Assembly: GCA_038277395.1 (NCBI GenBank) | Contig: CM076196.1 | Location: forward strand, 81,285,786-81,349,785 | From: Dryocosmus kuriphilus | Taxonomy: Eukaryota > Arthropoda > Insecta > Hymenoptera > Cynipidae | Direction: 5' to 3' | DNA: 64,000 nucleotides | Part shown: in pieces, positions 33,701-45,599 of the stretch | How positions within the stretch are numbered: position 1 is the stretch's first letter | Layout: each line of letters opens with the position of its first letter | Position numbers and translations under genes: made by a program | The notes under the pieces: model-generated | Database searches by the model: none | Told to the model about the DNA's origin: nothing | The model's input: the letters and a program-made list of their open reading frames with translations, nothing else

Positions 33701-36572
33701 GTGATTAATATTGATTGACTTTCCGCTCCCTTTTATGTTTCCGAAATTATTTGAAAGACGTGAGTTTTTTTTAATTCTACGTTTATGGTACATTTTACGT
33801 AAAAATTCTAAGAAGCAAAAAGAAAGCTGACAAATTTCCTAACAATTAAAAAAAAATTTTAGCATATAAATAGTCAGAAGTGATGATGTCTTAAAGTGAC
33901 TTTTCAGTGAAAAAATGTTCAGTCTTTTTTTTTCGCAAAGTATGTTGCTCTCTGTGACATGATTATTGTATCAAGATGAATTAAAGTGCATTGAATTATC
34001 TTTAAAACTAAAAAAGAAAATGAATTCTAACTCTCGCAGAACAGAAGTTATAGTGTCTCAAAGTAGGCTATTTTTATGGAACTTTATTATAGTTCACATT
34101 GTTTATTTAAAACTTATTTTCGATATATTACATACCTACTTTTCACTGTTCACTGTTCTATTCACTTTTCACGTCCGATTTCTAAAATTTTAATTATTTG
34201 CAACATTTTGAAAAGTCTTGGTACATGAAGACTATTAAATGCGATTATGCAATTTGTAAAAAGGATCACACAGAAATCAGCCTACTTTCAGAGACTGTAA
34301 CTTCTGTTCGAGAGCTATAAATAATTTTATTTTTTAGTTTTAAAGATAATTTAATGCACCTTAATTCTTCTTCATAGAATAATAATGAGAATTTACAGAG
34401 AGAAAGATATTTTGCGATAAAGAAAAGATAGTATATGTTTTTTTTTTCACTGAAAAATAACTTTAAGAGATCATAACTTGTGAAGTATTTATGCTAAAAG
34501 ATTCTTTTTTTCTCTACATGCGTCAAAATGACCCCATATCGGGCATGTGTTACGGGAGAGAAACCGCACATATCTCATTCGTGACGAGATCTGTGGTGCA
34601 CGCATGCGCAATCACGTATTTTGCTCACTTATCCTTTGTGGAGAGAATAAATACGCGTCATAGGCCCGATATGAGCTAATATCGTGCCTATAACGCGCTA
34701 CATCGGAATAATAATATGGAGTTATCGGCAGTAGCACCACTACTTAACAGAAACGTCAACTACTCCGCCATCTTGGCGATATGTAGCAGTATTCACGTCG
34801 TATATTGAAAATTCCAATCAATTACTCATTTCATATGTCAATTTTTCAAAATTACATTTTTATATCATTTTGAATCTACATTTTTGTTCAAAATTTATAT
34901 TGAATAGATAAAAAAATTGATAGATAAGTGACTTTTTATTTTGTTGGAGTTCCGAAAACCGGAAACCTCTGATTTTCTTGGGTCTCCGTATACTTATGTA
35001 TTTTGACGTGCTGATTACGAAAACGATAGTGAAAATTGGCGACTAGTCGATTTTCATGGTGAAACCATGAAAAAATCATAAAAATTATGGTTTTTTTGCG
35101 TTTAACTCAGCTAATATGCAAAATTTTTAAAAATGTTTGAAACAAAAGTTGTAGATCTCATATACACATTTTCTGTTACAAATATTTTTTTTTTTTGTGA
35201 ATGACAGTTTCCGAGAAAATCAATAATACAAAGATTTACATCGTATCTCCATTGGTTTTTTCGTTACCTACTCACGCTTTTCACCACGGGAAGGTTGGAG
35301 AATTTTGAAAAGCATATTTTTATTTTTTTTTTTTTTTTTTTTTTTTTAATTTTTCTGGTTTTTTTCAGAAATGTGCTGAATATGTTCAGTGGCCAGGGTA
35401 ATATTGTTTAATATCGCTGATTGGTTAACTATAAATTAACTATAAATAATACGCATTTACTGACTGGTTACGGAAATGTGTTCAGTCACGCTCGTCCCCC
35501 TTTCCAGGTTTAAGTGGGGGGTGGGGGGGGGTTGACTGGTTACGGAAAGGTGTTCAGTCGCACTCGTCCCCCTTTTCCAGGTTTAAGTTTGCGGGGGGGG
35601 GGGGGGGCATATTTACTGACTGGTTACGGAAATGTGTTCAGTCACGTTCACCCCCCTTTCCAGGTTTAAGTGGGGAGGGGCTACGCATTTACTGACTGGT
35701 TACGGTTTTTCCAACGCAATCCTCTTTTTCTCGAAAAATGGTTTTAGACAAAAAGTGTATAATGCAAAAAATATGTATTTTTATACTAGCTAGAACTTTT
35801 GTTTGAAATATTTTTCAAAACTCTCCGTATTTACTGAGATAATGAAAAAAATCTTAATTTTTATGGAGTTTTTTATGGTTTTTTTTTTTACCATGAAGAC
35901 GTCCTGGTCGCCAATTTTCACTATAATTTTCGTAATCAGCACGTCAAAATACATAAGTATACGGAGACCCAAGAAAATCAGGGGTTTCCATCCTTTTATT
36001 TATTATGCGATATTGCAAATTTCAATCAATTACTCATTTCATATGTCAATTTTTCAAGGTTGCATTTTCATATCATTTTGAATCTACGTTTTTGTTCAAA
36101 CTTTATATTGAATAAATAAACAAATTTATAAATAAGTGATTTTTTATTGGTTATGCGATATTGAAAATTGCAATCCTCTGCACATCGTTTCACATGCACT
36201 CTTAGCATACACAAATAAGATTTGTGCGCTTCCTCTCTCGTTACACATGCTCCAATATGTTGTCATTTTGATGTACATGTAGAAAAAAAAGTATCGTGTG
36301 CCGTTCGGAAGTGAGCCGCGATTTCGATTCGGGTGGTGCTGCCCTCGCTTCGCTCGGGTAATAGACTTCACCCTCATTGAAATCGCTTACCCCTCTCCCT
36401 AGCAGCATAATGTACTATTTTTTAAATCGTCGGAAAATTTGTCAGCTTTCTTCTTTTTCCTTGGAATGTTTACATAAAATATACAATGAACGTAGAATTT
36501 TAAAAAACTGATGTCTTTCACATAATTTCTGAAATATAAAAGGCAGCGGAAAGTCAATCAATATTAATCACA
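33701..36572. mobile_element. Element with ~150-bp inverted ends and nested inverted/direct repeats
   Basis: Outer arms 33,701-33,852 and 36,419-36,572 are inverted copies (GTGATTAATATTGATTGACT against its complement). Inside, more pairs are visible. 33,870-34,100 is inverted against 34,255-34,490. 34,495-34,620 is inverted against 36,175-36,300. 34,800-34,945 is repeated directly at 36,007-36,145. 34,975-35,180 is inverted against 35,755-35,985. I infer serial insertion of foldback elements into one another. No protein is recognised. The block abuts the palindrome at 36,577. Confidence 0.7.
35461..35705 (+). repeat. Tandem repeat, ~72-84-bp unit with G runs
   Basis: TGACTGGTTACGGAAA starts at 35,461, 35,533, 35,617 and (last, partial) 35,694. 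Each unit continues with TGTTCAGTC, a C-rich block, CCAGGTTTAAG and a G run of variable length (up to about 15 Gs near 35,592). A T run of about 27 bases lies upstream at about 35,322-35,347. Homopolymer lengths here may be assembly-sensitive. Confidence 0.88.
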
Positions 36573-36710
36573 GGAAATTTTTTACATTCTCATCAGAGAA
36601 GGTATTAGATTTATGCAAAATTTGACTTTCGCGGATTTCATGAAATCTCCACGTTTTAAGACCTCCTGAATCCGAAAAAATGGTTTTTACGACCGTGTCT
36701 GTCTGTCTGT

Positions 36711-36785
36711 TGGCGTTGTCGTCGTTGTCGTCGTCGTTGTCGTTGTCGTTCAGTCGTTGTCGTCGTTGTCGTTGTCGTTGTCGTC
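36711..36785 (+). repeat. GTT/GTC trinucleotide-type microsatellite
   Basis: Mixed GTT and GTC triplets lie in the left arm. The mirrored, shorter version is at about 39,788-39,825 (GAC/AAC). The arms differ in repeat number. The threonine- and arginine-rich translations here are artefacts. Confidence 0.85.
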
Positions 36786-37179
36786 TGTTCCCACGATAAC
36801 TTTCGAAGGACTAATCGGATTGGATTGCGCTTTGGCACACTTCTTTAAGGTCCAAAAATAAAGGACGAGTTCGTTAACCAGCGGTTTTTGACCAACGGTT
36901 ATGGTTTTATCCATCAAAAACGGTTTTCACAAAATCAAAAAATCCATTTTCCGGCTAAGCTATCAGAGATAAAAAAAAACGTAAGAAAGTAAAATTGTTC
37001 ATCTCAAAAAAATCTACAAATTTTGTCTTAACCGTTTTTTGATAAAATGAACGGTTTTTGTTTTAATCAAGAAAACGCTATTAAAATTTAAAAACTGTGG
37101 TTTCCCGCCAAAATATTCAAGATACCAAAAAATGGTAAGAAATAAAGTTGTTCAATTTAAAAATATCTACAAATTTTTG

Positions 37180-37978
37180 CAAGTAAACATGATGGAAATT
37201 GACGACTTCTGACACTGGATAATTAAATATGGTCTTGTATTTCATTCCAATTACAACGTTTCGAAACTCCAAAGGGTTTCATCTTCAGGTAAAGTGTCGA
37301 ACATATTCAATAAGCAGTAAAAAACAAATTTTTGTTGAGTGTGATGTTAAAAATCTGAGCAAAAATCATGATTGGACGTATCTGTAATAATATAATGATG
37401 TATAATTGAAAAATTGTAAAAATAATATTGCAGAGCAAAAATGATGACATACTGAGAGAGTTAGGTTAGAAAAAGAAATCCAAATACTGTACTTACATCA
37501 CACATGTTGTGACAAGAATTATGTGCAATTGAGAAAGAATAAAATTGTAACTTTCAGATTGGTTGATGGATATGTGATAATTGAGTCGACAAAGGACAAA
37601 ACAAGAATTATGAATAGGTTTTTAATGGAGCAGAAAAACTTTCTGCTCCATTGTTGACGTACTGAAGGAACCCAAAGAAAAATTTGCTGAGATTTTTAAC
37701 ACCACTGAAGTCATTACAGTAGCGTACTTAGTAAGATAATTTTGTCGAAAATATAATAACAACGAATATCAAGAAGAACAAATTCTTGTTTAATTGTATT
37801 GTTATAAAGTCTTCATAGTTATATAGAGTCAATTAAGACATTGTAAATTGAACTATAAAATTTAAGATCTGAGATAATGTTAATCGTATTTTTAAAAAAT
37901 TTTTTAATAAAGAACATTTCTGCTATTAATCTTTTAAATTTATTTTTCTCCTGATGTAAAATCTCTATATTTTATTTT
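37180..37978 (-). mobile_element. PLE 3'-tail-like insertion in one palindrome arm
   Basis: This block is absent from the right arm (the homologous site is near 39,385-39,397), so it inserted after the palindrome formed. Read on the minus strand it ends with CCTGAAGATGA, TCGAAACGTTGTAATTGG and about 70 more bases. This is a terminal pattern typical of PLEs and carries a hammerhead-like fold (listed next). No coding sequence remains; I take it as a 5'-truncated PLE tail. That is inference from the terminal motif only. Confidence 0.6.
37251..37292 (-). ncRNA. Hammerhead-like motif in PLE-like tail
   Basis: The minus strand shows stem I TTAC/GTAA (37,292-37,289 with 37,254-37,251), the box CTGAAGA (fits CUGANGA), one extra T, a perfect 5-bp stem GAAAC/GTTTC with an 8-base loop, GAAA, then CGTT. 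The layout is the same as at 33,433 and 45,639 although loop and stem sequences differ. Confidence 0.55.
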
Positions 37979-38389
37979 ATTCATAAAATGCACGGTTTTT
38001 GTTTTAATCGATAAAACGTTATTAAAAATTAAAGATTTCAAATTTTCCGCCAAACTATGGAAGATATACGGAAAAATAATAATAAACAAAGTTGTTCATC
38101 TCCAAATTGTCTACAAATTTGCTCTCTATCATTTTTTTGATCAGACGCATAGTTTTTTGAGTTATTCGTGAAATATGTTATGAAATATAAAGAAAACCAC
38201 TTTTCAGCAAAACTGTGCAAGATATGAGAAAATATTAACAAGCAGAATTGTTCACCTTGGAAATAGCTACAAAATTTATTTATAAGACTCATCGTTTTAC
38301 TTTTAAGAATCGAAATCCTCTATTGTGAAAATTTGGAAAATCACTAAAAAACTTTACCAATCTACAATGTGTTTTAAAAAAATGTAATT

Positions 38390-38975
38390 ATCGAGCGCGA
38401 AGCGCGAGTGTCATGATGAGAATGTATTCCTTAAGGGCGATAGAGCCTTAAGTGAAATAATTTCTTTTGTAATTTTTAATTTAAAGGTTTGTACGATCCA
38501 TAAACACCGAGCGCGTAACGCGAGGTGAATAATCTATCGAGCGCGAAGCGCGAGTGCCAACAGACGCGCGCCCTAGGCGCGCTCATACTTCGCGCGAAGC
38601 GCGGCGCGCGTAGCGCGCGATGAGAATGTGCCCGCGCAGCGGGCAGATTTTTGGGATGTAAAATTAAAGGTGTTTAGTAGGAAAAACTTTGCTTATTACT
38701 TGTTCCTTTTGAAAAAAATCTGCCCGCTGCGCGGGCACATTCTCATCGCGCGCTACGCGCGCCGCGCTTCGCGCGAAGTATGAGCGCGCCTAGGGCGCGC
38801 GTCTGTTGGCACTCGCGCTTCGCGCTCGATAGATTATTCACCTCGCGCTACGCGCTCGGTGTTTATAGATCATATAAACCTTTAAATTAGAAATTACAAA
38901 AGAAATTATTTTACTTAAGGCTCTATCGCCCTTAAGGAATACATTCTCATCATGACACTCGCGCTTCGCGCTCGA
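38390..38975. repeat. Clustered CG hairpin words at palindrome core
   Basis: Self-complementary words such as GAGCGCGAAGCGCGAG, CGCGCTTCGCGCG and CTGCCCGCTGCGCGGGCA occur repeatedly on both sides of the spacer. The nearby sequence is AT-rich, so the base composition changes sharply. Similar words occur at 22,136-22,210, 22,620 and 22,930. Confidence 0.85.
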
Positions 38976-39959
38976 TAATTACGTTTCTTTAAAACACATT
39001 ATAGATTGGTAAAGCTCTTTTTGATTTTCCAAATTTTTACAATACAGGATTTCTATTCTTAAAAGTAAAACGATGAGTCTTATAAATAAATTTTGTAGCT
39101 ATTTCCAAGGTGAACAATTCTGCTTGTTAATATTTTCTCATATCTTGCACAGTTTTGCTGAAAAGTGGTTTTCTTTATATTTCATAACATATTTCACGAA
39201 TAACTCAAAAACTACGCGTCTGATCAAAAAAATGATAGAGAGCAAATTTGTAGACAATTTGGAGACGAACAACTTTGTTTGTTATTATTTTCCGTATCTT
39301 CGATAGTTTGGCAAAAATTTGAAATCTTTAATTTTTAATAACGTTTTATCGATTAAAACAAAAACCGTGCATTTTATGAAAAAATCGTTAAAACAAAATT
39401 TGTAGATCTTTTTAAATTGAACAACTTTGTTCTTTACCATTTTTTGGTATCTTGAATGTTTTGGCGGGAAACCACAGTTTTTTAATTTTAATAGCGTTTT
39501 CTTGATTAAAACAAAAACCGTTCATTTTATCAAAAAACGGTTAAGACAAAATTTGTAGATTTTTTTGAGATGAACAATTTTACTGTCTTACGTTTTTTTT
39601 TGTATCTCTGATAGTTTAGCCGGAAAATGGATTTTTTGATTTTGTGAAAACCGTTTTTGATGGATAAAACCATAACCGTTGGTCAAAAACCGCTGGTTAA
39701 CGAACTCGTCCTTTCTTTTTGGACCCTAAAGTAGTGTGCCAAAGCGCAATCCAATCCGATTAGTCCTTCGAAAGTTATCGTGGGAACAGACGACGACAAC
39801 GACAACGACAACGACGACAACGCCAACAGACAGACAGACACGGTCGTAAAAACCATTTTTTCGGATTCAGGAGGTCTTAAAACGTGGAGATTTCATGAAA
39901 TCCGCGAAAGTCAAATTTTGCATAAATCTAATACCTTCTCTGATGAGAATGTAAAAAAT

Positions 39960-40379
39960 CACATAAATTGGTCAAAAAACAACAAATGTTGATTTATTTT
40001 AAAAGGGGGCCTCATGATTTTTTTAATATTCGGTAAAAATACTCATAATGAATCTCCAAAATATAATTTCTACGGTATAAGCTGTAGCCTGCTCTCTTAA
40101 GTGAAACTTGGTTCAGAGGCAGGCGTGGTTTATGTAAAGAACAGCTTTTTATGAAGAGAAAGAACAGCCCAGTTTATAGCTTGTCGTAGTTATAACTTCC
40201 ATTCAGATCGAACTTTCCAGGAAAATTGTTTGTTCATTTAATAGAGTTTTCGAACTGATGTGCAGTTGAACTCAAAATGACTTGCAACGGAGAAAGAAAC
40301 AGAAACATATTGAATAATCAAAAAATTATAATGCAATAGTAGAATAGTAGAATTTATAAAGAACATTAAGACATTTTGT
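39960..40379. other. Unclassified non-coding DNA
   Basis: Short AT-rich spacer between the palindrome and the next PLE; no gene seen. Confidence 0.4.
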
Positions 40380-40421
40380 AGGTCATACGGTCATTTTTAT
40401 TCAACTTCCAATTTCAAAATC

Positions 40422-40460
40422 GACGACGTTTCGACACTGTCTGTGTGTCTTTTTCAAGTC
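40422..40460 (-). ncRNA. Hammerhead-like fold, degenerate box (family C)
   Basis: Stem I is GAC/GTC (40,460-40,458 with 40,424-40,422). The box is TTGAAAA instead of CUGANGA (two core changes). One extra A is followed by a perfect stem GACAC/GTGTC with a 7-base loop, GAAA and CGTC. The fold is kept but the core is changed, so it is probably inactive. Confidence 0.45.
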
Positions 40461-40929
40461 TAAATAATATGTACAAGTTAAAACATATAAAAGAACAATC
40501 AAGCAACTTATAAACTATTAAAGCGTAATTAAATACCTTGGATGCGTGTTGTATAAACTCAGAATAAAATCGGACCCATTATCAATCAAGGACCAATTGT
40601 GCAGATATAAAGATAAAATTATGAACATAATATAATAAACACCTTTTATAAAAACCATCACAATTTGTGGTATATTTTAAAAATTATTATAAAGGCCCAG
40701 TTGAAATTATTATGGGCCCATCTCAATGACTACATTGTAAAAACTTTTTGATGATGTGTATGATATAGAGGACAAACAAATAATGAATAGCAATATATAA
40801 GTGTGATACTTGAAGAAGAGTAATGATAGTAGCCCGCCAAAGTAAAGGAAATTCAAATTTAAAAGATCAAATAATACATTGGTAAATCTTGTTAATATTT
40901 AAGATTTCTGTTTGCAAATTTACAGAGAC

Positions 40930-41575
40930 ATGCTTATATTTTTGAATGAAAATAGATTCAATGATTTTTTTTTTGGTACATATTTTTTTCTTTGGCTAAA
41001 ATTTTAATATTGTTGAAATTAAAATCGAAATAATGATTTAAAAGCCAAGAATGTTGCGATAAACCAGTATTGTTATATTTCCAATATTACAATCCCTTTT
41101 GTGTTCATAGATTCTAGATTTGTCTTCTACCCGTTTCTCCAATGTAAACTTTGTTGCAACATTTACATGTAATAAGAAACCCAATTCCAGAAAGATTTTC
41201 AATGTTGTCAGAATCCTTAATATTGCATAAATATTTACCAATGGTATTACTATTATTAAAATAAATGTTAATGTTAAATTTTTTAAGTGAACGTCTTAAA
41301 CGTTCGGAAAGACCTTCAATATGAGGTAATGTAACTTTTAATTCAGTACGATTATAAGATTGAAGCCAATTACTTTTTTTTTTGTTTTTACTGGAATTGT
41401 TATAAATTTCGTTAATTCTCTCTTTAATAATACTATTTATTAAGGAAAGAGGATAGTTATTATTCAATAAAGTATTTTTTAATTCATTTAAGTTTCCTTT
41501 TCTAAATTCAACGTCGCTCAACTTTACACATCTATCAATTAGGCCTTTTATTAAGCCAATGTCTTAATAAGTCTT
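40930..41575 (-). pseudogene. PLE linker and GIY-YIG endonuclease (family C)
   Basis: The open frame 41521-41114 (135 codons) starts SDVEFRKGNLNELKNTLLNN, a pattern seen after the thumb of PLE RTs. It has VTLPHIEGLSERLRRSLKKF in the middle and ends ITCKCCNKVYIGETGRR, the cysteine pair plus YIG core of the nuclease. A frameshift near 41,115 moves the rest to another frame (VEDKSRIYEHKRDCNIGN, then GLSQHSWLLNHYFDFNF), which supplies the R..EH motif. The nuclease is complete in content but broken in frame. Confidence 0.85.
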
Positions 41576-41639
41576 AATGTTATTAAGAAAGTAGTTTTTT
41601 GATACAATTCCTGTATTTCATAGTAGAATTTAGCCAATT

Positions 41640-44600
41640 CTTCTAAGGAACAAGCAACTGTTAATTACAGTTAAATAAAAGTGACTTTATCTAAAATGTA
41701 AGGGAAAATAAAAATATCCAAATAACTATGTTTAAATAAAAAACTATAACCTCAATTTTTTTTTAATGATTTAGCTTTTTTTTGTCGATTTTATAAATCA
41801 AGTTAAATATTCCGCATTTTCTAGATTGACTATATACCGAGAGCATCCTTACAATACGTGAAATTAAAAATGTAATTGGCGTTGAAATATTTGTTCAATT
41901 GTATGATTTTTAACATTATAATTTAAAATATTAGGAAAGTTTCAGATACTTGCTATCAAATGTAAATTTTATGGTCACCAGATTATTAGAAAAGTTACTC
42001 CAGGAGGAAATTTTTTAGTTACTTTACTAGTTGTGAGAATTTACATCTCAACACTACTAAAAGCTTTTATGCATTCTGAAAATCGTTTTATAAAGCATAA
42101 TAGAAGTGAAAAATACAGCATTAATTTGAAAAGATATTGTGAGAAATTTATTATTTTCACCCAAAATTAATATGATAATCCGCCATTCTAAGACCGGATA
42201 ATGAGCTCAGGGTCCAGGGATAAAATCCTTCCGACACACAATCACCTCATGGCCCCATCTACCTTTACGATCAAGTTTAACGTTGAATGTGTATTGAAAC
42301 AAATGTACCATTACCCTTTCACTAATAAGATCTTATATTCTTTGTTCCAGGTAAGTTTAAGTAATCGTCCCTAAGGAAATCGCTTTCTTTTCTGGTGCTT
42401 TCATACGATTAGCTCATAATCTCTTGATTGGTAAGTTACAAAAGGAAACCCTAACTAAGTATCACGAAAGGGATTTTTAAGAATTTTGTATATTCATTTC
42501 TCCACTTACCTTCAATTTTTAAAATAATTTTACAGGGCGAAAGACCTCAACTTGAGATCCCTTAGGGGCTGTAACATAGTACGTGGAGGAAAATTATGTG
42601 AAACTGAAACTTTTTTACACTTTTGAATATTTAAAAGCAATTGAAGGTGCGATGTAAAGTTTTTCAATCTCATGTATTTCTACGAAGATTGGCTAGGTGC
42701 TTAATTTTTTAAAAACAAAGAGGTTTACTGTCAGGTACGATTATAAAAAATAGGTTACGTAAATTTAATAAAAGCCTACTTCTTTCTACTAAAATTTAAA
42801 ACAAACTCTGTTTTATATGAATTTAAAAAATAATAATTCTCGAAAAAAGTATTGCAATTTCTTCTTTATCACGAAATATGTTGCGATAACACACGGGAGC
42901 GTTAGTCCGATTAAAAGTACAAACATCGTTTAATGTTCCAACGACGGAGAGTACAGTTGACACAGGGTCGATCGATGAAAAGCGTTTTAAAGTCCTCTCA
43001 GGAATAAAAAATATCGAAAAATAGAACATACATCCCGTGTTATTTCGTCTATCGTAGAATTCGAGTTAAATACGATAAATATTGTATACGCTGAATGCCG
43101 ATTTGATATAGATGGATAAGTACTTTTTCCCAAAACACGCAAGAGGTCTTCATTCCGATATCCATTACTTCTAATGATCGTGGAATGTATACCTTTGAAT
43201 CACTCCAGTATTCAAATACATATGTATTCGTATTTTCAGATCGGCATTTCCGTTCAGACATTAATTCAATTTATCAATTTGCATGATTACATGCAATTAT
43301 TGTCGTAGAGTGTAATCGTTCAAAGTCAGCATCAAGTCATAGCTAATTAGATCAAAAGGGACACAAATTGCTAGGTATTTATACCTCATATCGATTCAAA
43401 ATCGAGGCTCCCTTTTTAGCGTCAACTGAAATCGACTATTAAAAGTACCCTAACTTCCAAAATTTTGGACATTGACACCTGTAATTTGCACAAATCATTT
43501 TTCTAATGTATTTTCAATCTTAGTAATAAGTCTAACAGAAAAAAGCTTTAAATTTTTGATAAAGCTGGTTCAATTATGGTAAACGGAAAGGAATTATTGT
43601 GCTTGAATTTTCCATCATCCTCCTTATGACTATCAATCGTGTCACTAAAATTATATGTCATTTTCTGCTAGTGCCCATATAAAATAGTTTCCTTCATTTT
43701 GAAAAGGTAATACTTATCTAGATATATATTCATTATCCACATCAGATACTGACCCGTTTCCTTTCTCAGTAAAACTGAAAATCAATCCTAACAATTTATT
43801 CTTTATTCGAATACATGCTATAGGATTTTAGGTTTTGACAAATATAGAAAACACCTCCCAAATGTAAAGATTTTTATCTGAAATGTAAATGAATCATACT
43901 AATGAATCTTTTTCATTTTACAAGGAACCTAATCTGCAAACTACGTGCCTGATTTTAGAGTAAGAGGATATTATGTTCTTGATCTGGGTCGAAAAATAAT
44001 GAAAACTGGTATTCGTGCTTTGGAGTGTGAACCAGTAAATTAGCCTTTAGCCACGCATTATGGCCTTGAGATAAGTAACCAAAGATTAGAGCTCGAATGT
44101 AAAGCAAGGTTCGCTGTAAAAGCTGTTATAATCCTATCGCTAGCGACCAGCAAGACAAAACCGTTAAATAACGCTTCTATCCTATTACGTGTTATTTCGT
44201 TCATGTTTGTGAATTAGCGAGGTAAAGTTTTCTTTAAGCTATAGATTTCCGCAGTAATGTACGTACTTTTAATATTAGAATGTACGAAACATTTAACATT
44301 ATAATAGTAGCCACCTTTAACAATTTTGTAGCAATCTAATAAGAGTCCGTGAATAGATCTTCCTCTGGGATATTATCGTTTACAATCGTAAGCAAAATAT
44401 GAGTTCTTCGTCCGCAATGTTTCGATCAATAGAAAACTATTTTCAGCCTATTCACATATGTATCCCCTTGTAGAGGCAATACATAATTAAAGAAAATGAT
44501 CGCCATGAGCGTTCAGCGAACTACTACCTTCTACAATGCATGTCACATCAATACCACCTTTCCAGTAACAGTAACATTCTTGCTAATGAAAAATAGACAT

Positions 44601-45590
44601 TTATAACCTTTAAGCCAATTAATAATTCTTGTTAACTCCTTATTCGTGACCGCGAAAGATAATAGTTGAAACATAGAAACGACGCCAGGAAAAATTTTTC
44701 CAGTTTCCAAACCATTTTTTAAATTTGTATATAAGCAAATACACCCCTTTTTAGATTGTCAACAATTGCAATCTAAATACGAATTTATATTTGTGTATGA
44801 ACTGCTTATTCTTCATGTTGTATATTCATGTTTTAGTAAAGTGTTTGTGATAGGCATAGACTATCTTGGTGGTAAACATGCATTTGCGGAGATAGGAAAG
44901 GATCAAAGCGATATACTCCAAGCACACGTTTGGTCCAGGGTCATGGTGTAACTAACAATATTTCCTAGCAGAGGCACAGGTTGGTTTGCCCTGGCTGGTT
45001 CGAGTTCAGAGTCCAACGCATTAACGAAGATAGTGGCTCCGCTCAAACGTATAATTGCAGGACGAGGCAATTGAGAGGCTCCCTTGGGAACCGTCGCGCC
45101 GTTTCCCACCACTGCCTCCTCTCACTTCCATCCCCGACCACACGGTAAACCATTTCCCTCGACATTCTCTGGATAAGACGCCTCCTTCCATCCACACTAC
45201 TCAGCCAAGTAGATGATCACCTAAATTGTCGATATCACTCTCCATCCTACTTGACACATAACCCGATTATCAGTATTCGTTCCCATTATCTTCAAGCATT
45301 CTCACTTTCAATTACAATTTCCATCTTGGAATTTTAAATCAAGGTCTACAATTTCCTTCTTCGATTTTCTTTATAAAGTTCAAAAAAAGTATAGTGAGAA
45401 AGATGAGGAGTAGATAGCTTTTGCAATCGGAAGTAGAGAGTTTAATGCAATGACTCTGTAATTATGTTACATCATTTTTAAACCGCGAAAAATCACTTAG
45501 TATTCACCTGAAGTCACTTTGAAAATATTTATCATTATAACTTGTTATACTTAGTTGCGATATCACTCTTCATCTAGTTGATACATAAGT
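41640..45590. other. Unclassified non-coding DNA
   Basis: No gene or complete transposon is recognised. About 42,890-43,300 and 44,870-45,290 have moderate GC. A ~30-bp stretch (GATATCACTCT.CATC) occurs twice in direct orientation at about 45,230 and 45,558. Confidence 0.45.
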
Positions 45591-45599
45591 AATCTCCAT

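Larger units (their letters stand above)
36577..39959. mobile_element. ~3.4-kb palindrome with CG-rich hairpin core
   Basis: The left arm (36,577-38,652) and right arm (38,714-39,959) are inverted copies over their whole length, apart from an insertion of about 800 bp in the left arm (37,180-37,978). The outer edge reads ATTTTTTACATTCTCATC from both sides. The spacer is only about 61 bp. AATCACA occurs just outside both edges (36,567-36,573 and 39,958-39,964), possibly a target duplication, though the left copy is four bases away. Such foldback elements are non-autonomous; no transposase is seen. Confidence 0.88.
40380..41575 (-). mobile_element. Penelope-like element fragment (family C)
   Basis: The minus strand reads the linker after the RT, the GIY-YIG domain and a 3' tail ending near 40,380 with a hammerhead-like fold. 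No RT motifs are present, so the copy is 5'-truncated near 41,575-41,640. Its protein (CKCCNKVYIGETGRR) differs from families A and B. Confidence 0.82.

Noticed and set aside
35322..35347. Long T run as a retroposon poly-A tail
   Set aside because: No recognisable retroposon body adjoins it on the minus strand; it lies inside the nested inverted repeats.
36656..36838. Open frame rich in threonine and arginine
   Set aside because: It is the translation of the GTT/GTC microsatellite; the mirrored DDND-rich frame at 39,780 has the same cause.
45228..45590. Direct ~30-bp repeat (GATATCACTCT.CATC) possibly marking a target duplication
   Set aside because: Imperfect, and nothing element-like is bounded by the two copies; kept only as a note.
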